Below, piece by piece: positions 47,131 through 58,689 of a stretch of DNA of 64,000 nucleotides. This DNA comes from Acanthacorydalis orientalis (Eukaryota > Arthropoda > Insecta > Megaloptera > Corydalidae). Both the position numbers and the translations under genes were made by a program. Under the pieces are notes generated by a model. That model was given only the letters and a program-made list of their open reading frames with translations, made no database searches and had not been told where the DNA came from. The stretch's first letter is position 1. Each line of letters opens with the position of its first letter. Where the stretch lies: positions 34,915,439-34,979,438 of the forward strand of contig CM068322.1 in the NCBI GenBank assembly GCA_034766995.1, written 5' to 3'.

Positions 47131-48250
47131 TTTAGAATTCAAAATCTACCTGAATACGATCAAAACTAAAACCGTTCGTAGAAAAAAGGGACCTCAGTGT
47201 GGCCTCTAAGATTCATACAAAATAATAGGTGAGTAAGAAAAAAAATGTAATAAAATTTAGTCAGTTTTATAGACTTTCTCTATAGATGATGGCTGCTGGA
47301 AAACGCTTCAGTGAATTAAAAAAGACAAGAATTGATTATTAATTTTTTACTAAACAATCACTTATTTGAATAAACTCATTTTTAAAATAAAACAAAGTTA
47401 TTTTAACAAGCATTTTCTTAACCTATTGGTCACAAATTCAAATCCAGCTTTGTGCCACAATTATTTCTATTACAAAAACCACAATTGGAGTTCTCGCACC
47501 GTATCTAACCTCACTTTAATAAATTAATCATGCGTCGCACACCAGAAAAGAGTTATTATCAACATTAAACAATTGTTCTTTATTTATTTTGATTAACTTA
47601 TGCTCATTTTGATGCCAATGCCGTCATTTTCGAAGAGCAAGCACGGAAGCATCGAAAAATCGCACAAAATTGGTCTATATTTTCCGTATGAGAAACGTGG
47701 TTTTCAAATGTGTTTACGATAGAGCAATCATAATAATATTATAACCAATGAAGGAATCATAACGAATTATATACAGAAGTTCTGTATAAAATTTGGACAG
47801 GTGTCAGAAACAAGAATAATAAATCCCTTTTGATATCCACAAGCGGGTATTCAACAATATATGAAGAAGATTAAAATAAATAATCGTTCAGTAGTTTGAT
47901 AAGAAATGTTGTAGGGGCCTAGAGTGGAGACATTCATTTTCCACGTTTCAAATTTAAGTCGAAATTCATTGTGAAAATTTGCTAGTACAGTGTTCGTTTT
48001 ATAATATTCATTTATAGCTCGAACTCAAAGATGAAAATTCGTCATTAAATGGAGTATGATCAACTCTCTTCTTCATTGGAAACAATATGTGTTCACATTT
48101 TTTCAATTATCATTCTTACACAGGTAAAATGGATCGATCAATTCTACGGACAGTGTTTAAATGATTTCATTGTGCAATAATGAAAACGATGATAGTAAAA
48201 TAGAAACACCCGTGCCAGACACAAAGTTCATGATAACAGTGAAAGAAATA
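47131..48250. other. AT-rich spacer
   Basis: An FB1 inner word GATGCCAATGCCGTCATTTT lies near 47610. No gene was recognised. Confidence 0.4.
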
Positions 48251-48790
48251 ACAGTATAAGCGGTCATCGAAAGTGTTCAAACAGAGAGACGAAATGGATC
48301 GAAAGATCGTTCGAGTTCAAATGTCCGACATGCCGAACGAACGAAGGAACAAAAATAAAAAAAACAAATAGAGGAGAACCCTCCCGATGGTTACAAAGAT
48401 TCTCTTACACGAAGTTAGAGTCGAAATTTAATTTAATCCCGTCGTGATGTACGTACTGTGCTGTTGATATCAGAGTCTAGCATACCTTTTCTAATGATCG
48501 CGACGTACATTGCAACAAACAGGACAATCTCGTCGCGCTATGTAGCGCCTTATTGCAGACACTGTTTAGCAGAAGAAGAGCAACCGAACAAGAACGCGCG
48601 GAGGACGACGATAGGGTGGAACGCGGCAGCGCGAGCCGAGCGCGTCGTCGGGGACGAGAGGTGAGCGGCCGACGAACGGGATAAGCGGGCGGACGACGAC
48701 GACCGGCGGGGGTGGCGGGAAACGGAGACGCTCCGGTGGGGTACGTGGGACGGAGGGTACGCAACGGGAGAGACGTTGCCAAATATGAAT
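48250..48790. promoter_or_regulatory. CpG-rich island
   Basis: The densest CpG run of the window, at 48590-48780. Three overlapping Arg/Ser/Ala-rich frames on both strands match no known protein, the usual effect of high GC. A candidate promoter. Confidence 0.32.
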
Positions 48791-49112
48791 GTTATTAGGC
48801 TGTCGTAAAACAAACAGCCGTAAATTAACTTTAAAATATTAAATATGTATTCAAATATTGTGTTGCCTTGCCTTGCTTGCTCCTGATTTTGTAATAATGA
48901 AACGTCACTCACATTTCGCAGTGGCTTAATTTCAAATTGATGATACTGTTCGTGGTGTTCTTCATCATTCGGACTGAATTTAACGAATATTAAATTGTTA
49001 CGCTATTATCAAGCCGCCATCTTTACATGTATTAAATAGAAAAACAGACGTACGGAACAACCCTTGTATACTTGCACAGAGAGACAAGCAGCACGAACAT
49101 CTACACACACAC

Positions 49113-49115
<3 letters not shown>

Positions 49116-49165
<50 letters not shown>
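49116..49165. repeat. (TA)n microsatellite
   Basis: About 50 bp of pure TA. Confidence 0.97.
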
Positions 49166-49170
<5 letters not shown>

Positions 49171-49451
49171 CAGATCCGTCTCAAGCCTTTTGAAATAAAC
49201 AATCCAAAAATATCATTTCTATATATATAACACGATGCCTGTTTAACAATCCCCTTGTATTAAACACTAAAATCATTAAATTCACTTCTATAAATATTAT
49301 TTTCCAACTTCAAATTGTCTATTTATACACCTATAATCCTGTTGATTTGTTATCCTGTTGATCTTGATCCTAATTAGTCACTTGAGTGATTATTTACCAT
49401 CTTCAGCTCTTGAGACATAGTCAAGTAACTTGTTGATAAATTTTGGCTTAC

Positions 49452-49457
<6 letters not shown>

Positions 49458-49513
<56 letters not shown>
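49458..49513. repeat. (TA)n microsatellite
   Basis: About 56 bp of pure TA. Confidence 0.97.
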
Positions 49514-49517
<4 letters not shown>

Positions 49518-49925
49518 TGATATGAGGACTAAGACAATCAGCAAAGCATATTTTACTGTATCACTTTGAAAAATAAAATCGTGATTTTGCCATAGGGAGG
49601 GAGTGGATGATTTGTTTCAACATGAGTACAAAGTTTTGTGAATTTTTTCCTAGCCAAATAAACAGATGTCAATAATTAAAAGAAGTTAAAATGAAAAAAA
49701 GGTTAGATGTTGGTAGTCTACGAGAAAGATTCCCCAAGATCAGCCGAAGAAAAGAAGAACTAGCAAATTTTTTAAACTAATCACAAAAAAAGGAAAACAT
49801 CACGACCAAATAGACTCTGAACGATATTTTGAAGGAATATCGTCAAGTGAGCTATTTTTAAAGAAAAAAGTTTCCAGCTACATCTCCTTACACGAGTTTC
49901 AAACAACTGATCAACTATTTCCAGA
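49514..49925. other. AT-rich spacer
   Basis: Nothing recognised. Confidence 0.4.
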
Positions 49926-50160
49926 GATTACTCGTCGAGTAATTGAAAATTTCAATTTCACAAATGAATTTTTCCACACATTCCAGAATCCGCAAGGAAT
50001 CTTTCTGTTCGAAAATGTTCAACAGTTGAATAAATATGAATTGTGAAAGTAGAATTTTTTTTAAAAAAAAATGAGTTCTTTTTTCATCCCACAGATCATA
50101 CACAATGTTTCTGTTTAACAATGTTCAATAAATGATTTTTGCTTAAGACTACTTCAATAA
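49926..50160. repeat. two consecutive FB1 left-arm copies
   Basis: AATTTCAATTTCACAAATGA (49946) with TTTCTGTTCGAAAATGTTCA (50003), then TTCATCCCACAGATCATACA (50082) with CAATGTTCAATAAATG (50118). Confidence 0.6.
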
Positions 50161-50329
50161 CGATGCCATCGTCTTTACAACATCATTTTTTACTGACAGG
50201 TTTTTGAAATTTCCGTTAAATTTACTTGTAGTAAACGTATACAAAATTCTAATCAATCTATTTCTCTTTTTCATGCTAACTGAATCTGTCAGATTCAATT
50301 ACTGTAATCTGCATGATTGCAATTAAATC

Positions 50330-50480
50330 AGAGAAAAATGTTTCTGCACCTCGACGCTCTGAAGATAATACAATTTCCATCGAAATTAACAATCAAAAAA
50401 TATCAGAAATTATTTATTAACAAATATTGTTTAAAAGAAAATTGTTGTGGTTTGTGAAATGATAAAAATCAACTCTGAAA
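50330..50480. repeat. FB1 inner block and right arm
   Basis: TTTCTGCACCTCGACGCTCT is followed by CATCGAAATTAACAATC, then TTGTTGTGGTTTGTGAAATG. Confidence 0.6.
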
Positions 50481-51272
50481 CTACTTTCTATAATTTAAAA
50501 AAAAAATCTGTTTTCTATTTATGAACCCGAACTTATAACACAATAAGGATATTGCTATAAAATCCGTTCAGTTTCACAGAAAAAGCAAGTTTACAATTTA
50601 GGTCGAATGTCGATACATGTTATTTTTCAAAACAAAAATCACAAAATCCGTTAACATGTAATTTGACAAATTAACAGTTCCACAATCTCCAAATTGATAT
50701 CACTAATCGAAATTCATTTTAAAAAAAGATATAACATTCAAATCAACTTTTTGTTTCGATACCAAACTACTTAATAATGTTAAAAGATTAACAGACAAAA
50801 ATATTAACAAGCAATTAAAATAGTTTACACTTTCCGACATTCGATGCACGAAATAAAAAACACACACACACATCTCAGAAAATATTTGACATTAATTTCC
50901 GGGACATAATCTCTAATATGTACGCCTGTACAATTTTACATCTGAAGCAAACTAATGAATGCGGTCGAATCAGATACTGAAATGTATGCATAAACATTTA
51001 CTAGATCAAAAAATCTAATGATACAATTCGACTAATTAAAGAAATGATTTAATCGCTGTTTAAGAACGCAGTACGAATAATTTGAAGATCGTTTCCTAAT
51101 TAAAAATAATTGAAAAATTAACAGTCTATAATAATTTCGGAACGAATATGGTAAATATAAACGGTGCCACTCACCAATTATTGAGAGATGATTAACGAAT
51201 AAACGTAAGGTACTGACCTGTAACAAAAACGAAAAACGAAATTAAATACTGATTTATACAAGAGGAATACAG

Positions 51273-51276
<4 letters not shown>
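50481..51276. other. spacer, repeat-poor
   Basis: Unique AT-rich DNA. The block 50930-51240 has no repeat word and a possible donor-like AAGGTACTGAC at 51206; no exon could be built. Confidence 0.35.

Positions 51277-51342
<66 letters not shown>
51277..51342. repeat. (TA)n microsatellite
   Basis: About 66 bp of pure TA. Confidence 0.97.
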
Positions 51343-51346
<4 letters not shown>

Positions 51347-51792
51347 GTATGCAAATGTATGCACGTACAAATATTTAAATTCTAATAGATTCTCCATAAA
51401 AATAATTACACAGCCGGAGAATAAATATCGTGTTTTTCCATATAAAATTTCATGCAGTGAATATATAATTGGACGGGTCGTATTTATAGAAGCAAAATAT
51501 TTTTCGCGAGATAACAAACATTTCAGCGAATGCATTTTGTCCTAAACAAACACAAGCACTTAATATAAAACAGGAAATTGTCAAGATTAAGAACTCCCAT
51601 TATTAGCATGATGACCTAGCAGAATAGAAACATTTTAATATTCCATTCATAAAAAAAAAGACTTGATGAATATTTAATCTGCACTAAGCAAGGTACAAGA
51701 CGATGTCGCATGAAACTCGTGTTCGCGACGCTCTCTCTCGCATCATCCGAAAATGTTATACGGTTTTAATTTTGATTTATGTGTATACATAC
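51343..51792. other. AT-rich spacer
   Basis: Nothing recognised. Confidence 0.35.
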
Positions 51793-51794
51793 AT

Positions 51795-51849
<55 letters not shown>
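51793..51849. repeat. (CA)n(TA)n compound microsatellite
   Basis: About 18 bp of CA are followed by 39 bp of TA. Confidence 0.97.
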
Positions 51850-51853
<4 letters not shown>

Positions 51854-51934
51854 TAATTGAAATCGAATTAAAAACATTCTACTTAAAACGTTCATAACAC
51901 CAAGATGTCTTCTATACAAACATATATACAAATA

Positions 51935-51938
<4 letters not shown>

Positions 51939-51991
<53 letters not shown>
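51939..51991. repeat. (TA)n microsatellite
   Basis: About 53 bp of pure TA. Its left flank TCTATACAAACA recurs left of the next tract (52434). Confidence 0.97.
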
Positions 51992-51993
<2 letters not shown>

Positions 51994-52104
51994 GAAATTT
52001 ACAAAATTTACACTGTTTTTCATCACTTCTACTCTCTTGTAATATTTATATACTTCTTTCATGTTTTAGTAATTCCATAAAACTTGAAAAAATTACAATA
52101 CAGA

Positions 52105-52150
52105 TCTGGCAGTGAACTTTTAAATTCAGTTTCACAGATGAATCTGTGCC
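52105..52150. repeat. FB1 left-arm fragment
   Basis: GCAGTGAACTTTTAAATTCA, then GTTTCACAGATGAAT. Confidence 0.5.
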
Positions 52151-52447
52151 AATCTATAAATCAGAAAGAAAATTATTTTCAAAGATTTATTTGATGTTAA
52201 CCTTTGGATCTAGAAAGAGGGAAAGTGTGCTAATTTTTTTAACAAACGGTTTTCGATTAATTGGACATTATTTTATAGCAAACCAAATCAAAAATTCAAA
52301 TTTACAGGCTTCAAGAAAACATGTCTATTCAGATTAGCCATTAGAAATTCCAAATCTATCTGATATATTGTGGAAAATCGTTGATAATATTCGGGAAAAC
52401 TTAAATCACAACTTTAATAACACAAAGATGCATTCTATACAAACAAC

Positions 52448-52455
<8 letters not shown>

Positions 52456-52508
<53 letters not shown>
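52456..52508. repeat. (TA)n microsatellite
   Basis: About 53 bp of TA, adjoining the mariner derivative on its right. Confidence 0.97.
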
Positions 52509-52509
<1 letters not shown>

Positions 52510-52511
<2 letters not shown>

Positions 52512-52628
52512 TTTATTAAATGTTAAGATTAGCACTTCAAAATGCTAAAATGACAAGAGAAAATTTTCATTTAAAACAGAGTTATGACTGATTCAATTTA
52601 ACGGCACCGAATTAATTTTTACACGTGG
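52510..52628 (-). mobile_element. TTAGGTG-family mariner derivative, copy 4 (one end)
   Basis: TTATGACTGATTCAATTTAA is followed by CGGCACCGAATTAATTTTTA and CACGT, the right end of the complete copy at 22881-23352, with about 115 bp of adjoining sequence. The rest is replaced by the TA tract. Confidence 0.75.
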
Positions 52629-53083
52629 CATCTACATTTTTTAAGTTCAGGTTTTTTAAATTGTAACAACAAATTCTCATTTCAAGTAATATACAGAACC
52701 CCTATACATTTCATATACTTTACACATTTTACAATTTCAGTAATTTACATTTAATTGACTATTGATTTTCTAATAAATACTGTTTAATACACGGTGTGTG
52801 TGTGTTCACTGACACACACACACACACACTGTCGAACATATTCTTCCTCATGACTCAGAACAGCCAAAAATCGACCGCAATACAAAATCAATGGAATATT
52901 ATTTTTCGAAAATGACGAAATTTTAATTTCACTTTACAGAAAACAATTACAAATAACAGCGAAACATTATTTCCAAACGATGATTAAAAAATTAATGATA
53001 TTCGATTTTTATACAGAGTGAATTAAACACGGTTGTTTATTTTTACTAATGACGAAGTGTTTTTCGACGTTAATTTCCGGATA

Positions 53084-53085
<2 letters not shown>
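52629..53085. other. AT-rich spacer with GT/AC hairpin
   Basis: CGGTGTGTGTGTG (52793) and CACACACACACACTG (52814-52830) form an inverted repeat with an 8-base loop. Otherwise nothing was recognised. Confidence 0.5.

Positions 53086-53147
<62 letters not shown>
53086..53147. repeat. (TA)n microsatellite
   Basis: About 62 bp of pure TA. Confidence 0.97.
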
Positions 53148-53151
<4 letters not shown>

Positions 53152-53369
53152 TTATGTATACACATACATTTGAAAGAATATAGAGAGATAAATATACAAT
53201 TTTCAAATCGAACAAAGAGACAGGCATGTGTGTAAAAAAACACACATGGAAACATAAATATTTATTGTCGACTTTTGAACATGAATGAAAATTAATATAA
53301 ATCGATTGTATTGCCAAAATATGAACGACGACCGGATATAATACAGACATGAAAGCCGACAGATCGAAA

Positions 53370-53610
53370 ATAGTTTAGCGGACAGGGAGCGACGCGTGTG
53401 TGTGTGTGTGTGTGAATAGAATTATTCGTCGTGGACGTGACACGCGACGGCGACGGTGTCGTCAATCGTTACTGGAACGGCGTTAAAGAGATGCCCCGAG
53501 GTGCTGGACGAGCCGGACGTCAATAGTGTATCGGATTTCATGTAATTATGAAACAGAATGCGTGTGTGTGACGTAATCTGATTAGAAATGAAACGTGGAC
53601 GGTGAATGAT
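53370..53610. promoter_or_regulatory. small CpG-rich island
   Basis: CpG-rich unique DNA at 53380-53530, including a (GT)n at 53396-53414. No recognisable frame. Confidence 0.25.
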
Positions 53611-53756
53611 AGTAGGGAAATGTCGTTTCGATGAAAGAAATGGATGAATCGATAATGGCGTATGCGAGATTTGATCAAAAAAATATACATGAAAGTTTAT
53701 TTAAAACGAAATGTTCTAAAATAAAACGGTCTTCTTCGAAAGGCTCATACAGTAAC

Positions 53757-53932
53757 TACACATCTCTTATAACATTTTTTTCCATTTCTGAAAGCACTCC
53801 TTGGATTCATTCTTAAATCAGTATTCGAATTTTCATTTATCACATCAGTCGTTTAAAACAGCATCCTTTTAACTAGCTCTCTAGTTTAGGAAACAAAAAT
53901 ATACAACTCATGATAAAGCTAAGTGAGAAGGA
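53757..53932 (+). repeat. interspersed repeat R1, copy 1
   Basis: About 175 bp running from ACATCTCTTATAACATTTTT through CTGAAAGCACTCCTTGGATT to CATGATAAAGCTAAGTGAGA. It matches the reverse complement of 58440-58625 nearly throughout. No inverted termini were found and the type is unknown. Confidence 0.8.
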
Positions 53933-53975
53933 TGATGACTATTCTTCGTCAAACACTGATTAATCAGAAGATGGT

Positions 53976-54052
53976 ACGTTATCGTGACACAGCATCCACG
54001 CTCGATTTTTCCACACTTTCAGGACTCTTCTTCAGGACTGTGTCACGTTACC
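53976..54052. repeat. hairpin with CGTGACACAG arms
   Basis: CGTGACACAG (53983-53992) pairs perfectly with CTGTGTCACG (54038-54047). The arms extend with mismatches (ACGTTAT / GTTACCG). The loop is about 45 bases. Confidence 0.7.
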
Positions 54053-54234
54053 GTTCGAAAACCTCGAGATAAAAATGTAGATTTAATGTTTGACCTATTG
54101 AACAGTTGATAATTTTTTTATTTAAATGATTTTTTCTCTTCTTTTCAGAATTTCATAACTACAACTTGTAGAATTCATAACTGAAAATCGGCGTTCAATT
54201 ATTTTGACGCAGTGTTATTTTAATATTCCTACAG

Positions 54235-54960
54235 GAGCATACAAGAGCTAAACCCCAAGAGTATCAGTATCAGATTGATTATGCAAATCGTTTTCATTGA
54301 CAAGTAGAAGAAAATAATGAATTTATTCACAATTTGAGAGTAATGTAGCACACGTCCACTTAAATTGCTTAATAAACAGACAAAACTGTAAAATATGGGA
54401 TACAGAGAATATAAGACCACTACATCAGCGACAATTGCACCCACTTAAGTGTACAGTTTGGTGCGGAGTAACGTCCGAATGGAACATAAGCCCTTATTTC
54501 TTCGAAAATGAAGACGGTACTGCTGTAACAATAAATGGGGCTCAGTACCGTAAGATGGTAGAACAAATTTTGAGGCCAGCTGCTGATAATCGTCCACAGA
54601 TGTAATTACAATAAAATGGAGTCACAGTGCAGACATTTTACCATTTTGCCCTGAACGCATAATTTCCAGAAACAGCGGTTTTAATTGACCTGCGCGTTCG
54701 TCTAAATTCAGTCCACACAATTTTTTTCTATGGTGCTAGTTAAAAGAATGTGTATACGACAACAAGCCAATAAGCCATGAAACATCTTCCAATTAAACAA
54801 CAGCATACGAGAAGAAATTCGAGCGTTATGTCCAGAAATCCTGAGAGAAATGATTGGAAAATGTCTTAGAAAAGGTTCGACACTGTGAAGCCTAAAATTT
54901 TTCATGTGTGATCAGGAAAAGTTTCCCCACCCTTATACTATATTTTGGGAAATAAAAAAA
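54235..54960 (+). pseudogene. IS630/Tc1/mariner-type DDE transposase relic
   Basis: A decayed transposase of the insect group marked by a WFQQDGATAHTA motif. 54251-54300 preserves a helix-turn-helix tail (QELNPK). A frame open from 54336 to the TAA at 54603 reads HVHLNCLINRQNCKIWDTEN and VWCGVTSEWNISPYFFENED, then QYRKMVEQILRPAA, matching the N-terminal half of the DDE domain. The next motif survives as LQ-stop-NGVTVQT. The later frame has IREEIRALCPEILREMIG, the C-terminal helix. Both expected catalytic Asp positions appear as Asn or are lost, and the third catalytic residue is not visible. Multiple stops and frameshifts: inactive. Confidence 0.82.
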
Positions 54961-55158
54961 AATATGAAAATATTATGAAACAAACAAAATGTTAATGTTT
55001 TCAATCCCTTTGTTTTTTTCGCGCCGCCTTGTATTTACTTTGTTCGTTTTTTACTTTCATGTATTCTTTTTCATTTCGATTTTCTATTCTGTAACGATTT
55101 ACATTCACACATACATTTCGTACACACTCACTCACAAACATTCGTTTACTAAATATAA
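54961..55158. other. AT-rich spacer
   Basis: Overlapping low-complexity frames; nothing recognised. Confidence 0.35.
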
Positions 55159-55400
55159 TTCCGACATTGTGGCCGAAGTCGCTTTCGCAAATGACGTTTT
55201 CCCTCGCCTCACAAATCACAGAAAATCCTAATCGAAAATGATCAATAGCTGATTATTGACCATAAGTCGACAGAACCAAAAATTCTGATTTTTCATTTCT
55301 TCAACTGTTTGATGTTCCGAAATATGCATAAGAAATGATCAATAATCAATTACTGACCATTTTTGTTAAGAAATAGTGTTACGGTTCGTTCGGTGAGAAT
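55159..55400. repeat. FB1 copy with inner palindromes
   Basis: ATTCCGACATTGTGGCCGAA, TCACAAATCACAGAAAATCC and two related words (ATGATCAATAGCTGATTATT at 55230; ATGATCAATAATCAATTACT at 55336). Confidence 0.6.
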
Positions 55401-55648
55401 GAAAGAATTTTTGAAACTATTTTTCATACTGATTGATCGAGATTAGTGTAACAATAATGGTTCTAATTTATCTAATCTAAATCTGAAATTAAAATGTGTT
55501 TAAATTCCTTAAACTTTTATTTTTATTTATTTTTTTTTTGATCTATAATAAAAATAGTGCATATTTTATTTCAATCAATGATGAAAGTAGTAAATGAAAG
55601 ACATGAATTCTGAGCCAACTGTATTCTTTGTGTGTGGATGTGTATGTA

Positions 55649-55658
<10 letters not shown>

Positions 55659-55711
<53 letters not shown>
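55659..55711. repeat. (TA)n microsatellite
   Basis: About 53 bp of TA within TGTGTA-rich flanks. Confidence 0.97.
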
Positions 55712-55713
<2 letters not shown>

Positions 55714-55739
55714 TTTATACACATGTGTGAACGTGTGTA

Positions 55740-56040
55740 CGGTGCACAAACACACTCTATCGAAATTCATTGGCCAAGACGACGAGCGGGCTCGTACGAA
55801 ATTGACTCGGCCTCACATAGAAACTAATCGACGATGGTGATGGAATTCTTCGAAGTGCCTTTGATCTTCGCAGTGCTCTGGCGCGCGTATAAGAAATGAA
55901 TTATGGCCGATAATAAATTTCGATCGTGTTGGGAAACTTGTCGTTGTTTTGACGTGGAAATATGACAGCGGCGCTGTGAATTTTTGGATAATTGCGCGTG
56001 TTTATTGTCAGAGCGAATTGTGTGCGTGTGTGTTTGTAGT
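55740..56040. promoter_or_regulatory. CpG-containing unique block
   Basis: Balanced composition, repeat-free. Contains TCGGCCTCACATAGAAACTA near 55808 and GGCGCGCGTATAAGAAATGA near 55881, whose GTATAAG is TATA-like, followed about 30 bp on by AATTTCGATCG. Weak promoter candidate. Confidence 0.22.
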
Positions 56041-56284
56041 TAAACGCACACATACAAAACTCACAGTCGAACAGAAATGTATAGCTTTAAGAGAGGGATG
56101 ACGTTTTTATTTGTCAAAAAATGTACAGTCGTAGAATGTTTCAATCGAATGTGCATTAGACGGGGCGACCGGACTCTTAAATATGTTTATAAAGATGTGA
56201 CAAGTGTTTTATAGTCACGGTTTTGAAATGTCTTCGAAGATTTTCTTTTCCGGGAATATAATTTTTTTACTTTCTAAGCATGTA

Positions 56285-56440
56285 AACAGTCACGATACAG
56301 TACTGATACTGGCTTAAATTCAGATTCACTAGTCGGTTGACTCCACATTAATTTTTTCATTCCACAAACCATGTCGATTATTGTTGAGCTAAATAACTTT
56401 TTGTGGTCTGTGGGCCGAAAAAAAAGGATTAATTCGAGAA
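56285..56440. repeat. FB1 fold-back repeat
   Basis: CAGTACTGATACTGGCTTAA, ATTCCACAAACCATGTCG and the right arm CTTTTTGTGGTCTGTGGGCC with GGATTAATTCGAG. Confidence 0.6.
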
Positions 56441-56589
56441 ACTTATTAACTGTTTACGATATTTACTTTATATAAACCTCGACAAACCTTCGATTTTTCT
56501 TTCCTGATAAAGAAATATGAAAATCTACACGCCACACTGAACAAGAAAAAATCTCGAATTCTTAAATTCTGCTCTGCACTTTCAAGTTT

Positions 56590-57190
56590 CACAATCGGTC
56601 CGTACCCTGGAATTTCGGAACTCGCATTAAAAAATATCCGCACGGACCGTTTCCACTTTTTTTTTGAATACACGGTCGTGTGTGTGTGTTTTTTGTCGTT
56701 CCCCCATACCGAACGAACGAAGACCGCGACGAGGTGAATGGCATCGTGACAAACAACGCAAACATTATCCACTATATTTCACGCTGAACGATTCATAATG
56801 ACACGCTTAGCTCCGCGACGCCCGGCCCATCATTTGCCTATACAGTGTCGCGGGTCCCCGGTACCCATTCGCTCCGGCCCCGTGCACACGACACAACAGC
56901 GCCCGGTGTCTGGTCGGTCCCCGTAACCATCCCGTCGCCGCCGCACGCCCGTGCATCTATTTAAAACAGTGATTTTCAACAGGTGACGCGTGTAATGAAC
57001 AACGCCGACAACATTTACAACACGTTGGAAGTGGATCATTATATTAAATGCGAGATAATTATTTTCAGAGGTGAACGTGGTTCAGTGATCGGCACGTCGG
57101 TGCCTAATAGGCCGTGCATTCGATTCAGCTCACACGTCGAGGACGATCGTGATTGTGTGTTAAATTGTGAGGCTCGTTAACTACAACTAC
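56590..57190. promoter_or_regulatory. CpG-rich island
   Basis: GC/CpG-rich at 56700-56990 with repeat-free DNA continuing to 57180. Minus-strand frames 56446-56772 and 56830-57039 and plus-strand frame 56983-57180 are unrecognised. TTTTCAACAG before 56982 could be a weak splice acceptor for the plus frame. Candidate promoter or exon. Confidence 0.3.
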
Positions 57191-57484
57191 ACGCTTATAT
57201 TTTAATCAGACACAAAAACAATGAAACAAACTAACAATCTAATCGGGTGTTTTTTTTAAAAAAAGTCATCTTTTGTTTCGTGGCATAAAACCTGAAAGCT
57301 TTAATCCCACGCATAACTCTACGAGCGAAGAATACTCTTGACAATTGAGGAAAAACTGAATAAAGATGTCATTTCGGTAATACATAGTAATGTGTAGAAT
57401 TAATATTGAATTTTAAGTATAATGGATTGAAATCCGTTTAAACCCGAATAATCCTCAACAGTATATCTTCTGTATAAGGTGTTA

Positions 57485-57533
57485 GGTATTCCCTATACAA
57501 TCAATATAAGGATCAGAATCTTTATATGGATGC

Positions 57534-57604
<71 letters not shown>

Positions 57605-57885
57605 CACGGTAAAGAATTATTTTCATCGACATCAAAATATTTTTACAAATATTTTGATGTCGATAAGGATCCATATGCCCATATTAGGATCAAAATCCTT
57701 ATATATATATATATACATATGGTAAAGAATTATTTTCATCATGAAAATATTTTTAGAAATATTTTGATCTCGATAATGATCCATATGCCCATATAAGGAT
57801 CAGAATCTTTATATGGGCACCTTATATATATATATAGATATCAAAAAAATATTTTTAGAAATATTTTGATGTCGATACTGTTGTC
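57485..57885. repeat. tandem hairpin cluster
   Basis: Two and a half units, each built from ATAAGGATCAGAATCTTTAT (or its variant), a TA tract, GGTAAAGAATTATTTTCATC and a strong inverted repeat. In unit 1 the inverted repeat is perfect, 18-bp arms 57625-57642 (ATCGACATCAAAATATTT) and 57647-57664, with a 4-base loop. Unit 2 (57720-57774) and unit 3 (57838-57877) have partly lost the left arm. Confidence 0.9.
57537..57593. repeat. (TA)n microsatellite
   Basis: About 57 bp of TA inside the first hairpin unit. Confidence 0.96.
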
Positions 57886-57934
57886 TTCAAATCCTTGAAG
57901 CGTTGTACAGAAAAATATATTTAAAAAAAATTAA

Positions 57935-58175
57935 TTTATGAAAATGAATTTAGCAACAGTGCCCAATATTTAAGAGAAGACTCAGATACTGAAAAGTGTC
58001 AAACATTAGATTTTTCTGTACGTTCGGGCTCTGGCGATGGTAGAATCGTCATCGAAATGCGGATTACCAACGATTAAAAATTAACAATAATCATTTGCTG
58101 AATATATATGACAGAGGATGCGAAATTGATTGATTTGTGAAACGAGCGATAAATTCTTTTTCTATTTTTGTATAA
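57935..58175. repeat. FB1 copy with inner block
   Basis: The right arm TTTATGAAAATGAATTTAGC, then AACAGTGCCC, is followed by TTTTCTGTACGTTCGGGCTC and GGTAGAATCGTCATCGAAAT, and the arm word ATTGATTTGTGAAACGAG. Confidence 0.65.
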
Positions 58176-58309
58176 GAGTAAATTTAATATTTGTTTTTCT
58201 GATTTTTTGATGGACAATTATGATTTTATTGCCATGACGAGCATACTCGTCATACACAGCTAACAGGTTAAATAGCTGTCAATTTTTAAATACACATTTT
58301 GTTGTACCA

Positions 58310-58430
58310 CAATATAGTTTGGTAATTCTGATACTGGATTCGTTTTCGTATATGATTCTGTCATTCATATCTTATGACACAAAAATTATTGAACATTTTC
58401 CTAGACATATTCTGAACATTTGTGGAGTGA
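58310..58430. repeat. FB1-like fragment
   Basis: AATTCTGATACTGGATTCGT and AAAAATTATTGAACATTTTC in canonical order. Confidence 0.4.
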
Positions 58431-58439
58431 CATCTCACT

Positions 58440-58625
58440 GAGCATTGATCATTCTCACTTAGCTTTATCATGAGTAATATATTTGTGTTTCCTGAACTAA
58501 AGAGCTCATTAAAAGGACGCTGTTTTTAAACGACTGATGTGATGAAGAAAAATTCGAATACTGATCAAAGAATGAATCCAAGGAGTGCTTTCAGAAATGG
58601 AAAAAACGATATAAGAGATGTGGAG
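58440..58625 (-). repeat. interspersed repeat R1, copy 2
   Basis: Reverse-oriented partner of 53757-53932, sharing TTTCTGAAAGCACTCCTTGG on the minus strand and the end word TTAGCTTTATCATGAG on the plus strand. Confidence 0.8.
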
Positions 58626-58689
58626 TGAAAAAAGAATTAATTTGTGCAAGTTTAGACCATACCGAGATGTTTTCAAGACTATGACAGCT

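Noticed and set aside
56446..56772. 108-codon minus-strand frame
   Set aside because: It begins in a CpG island and ends in an AT-rich spacer, with no domain, splice signals or known relatives. Kept only as part of the island description.
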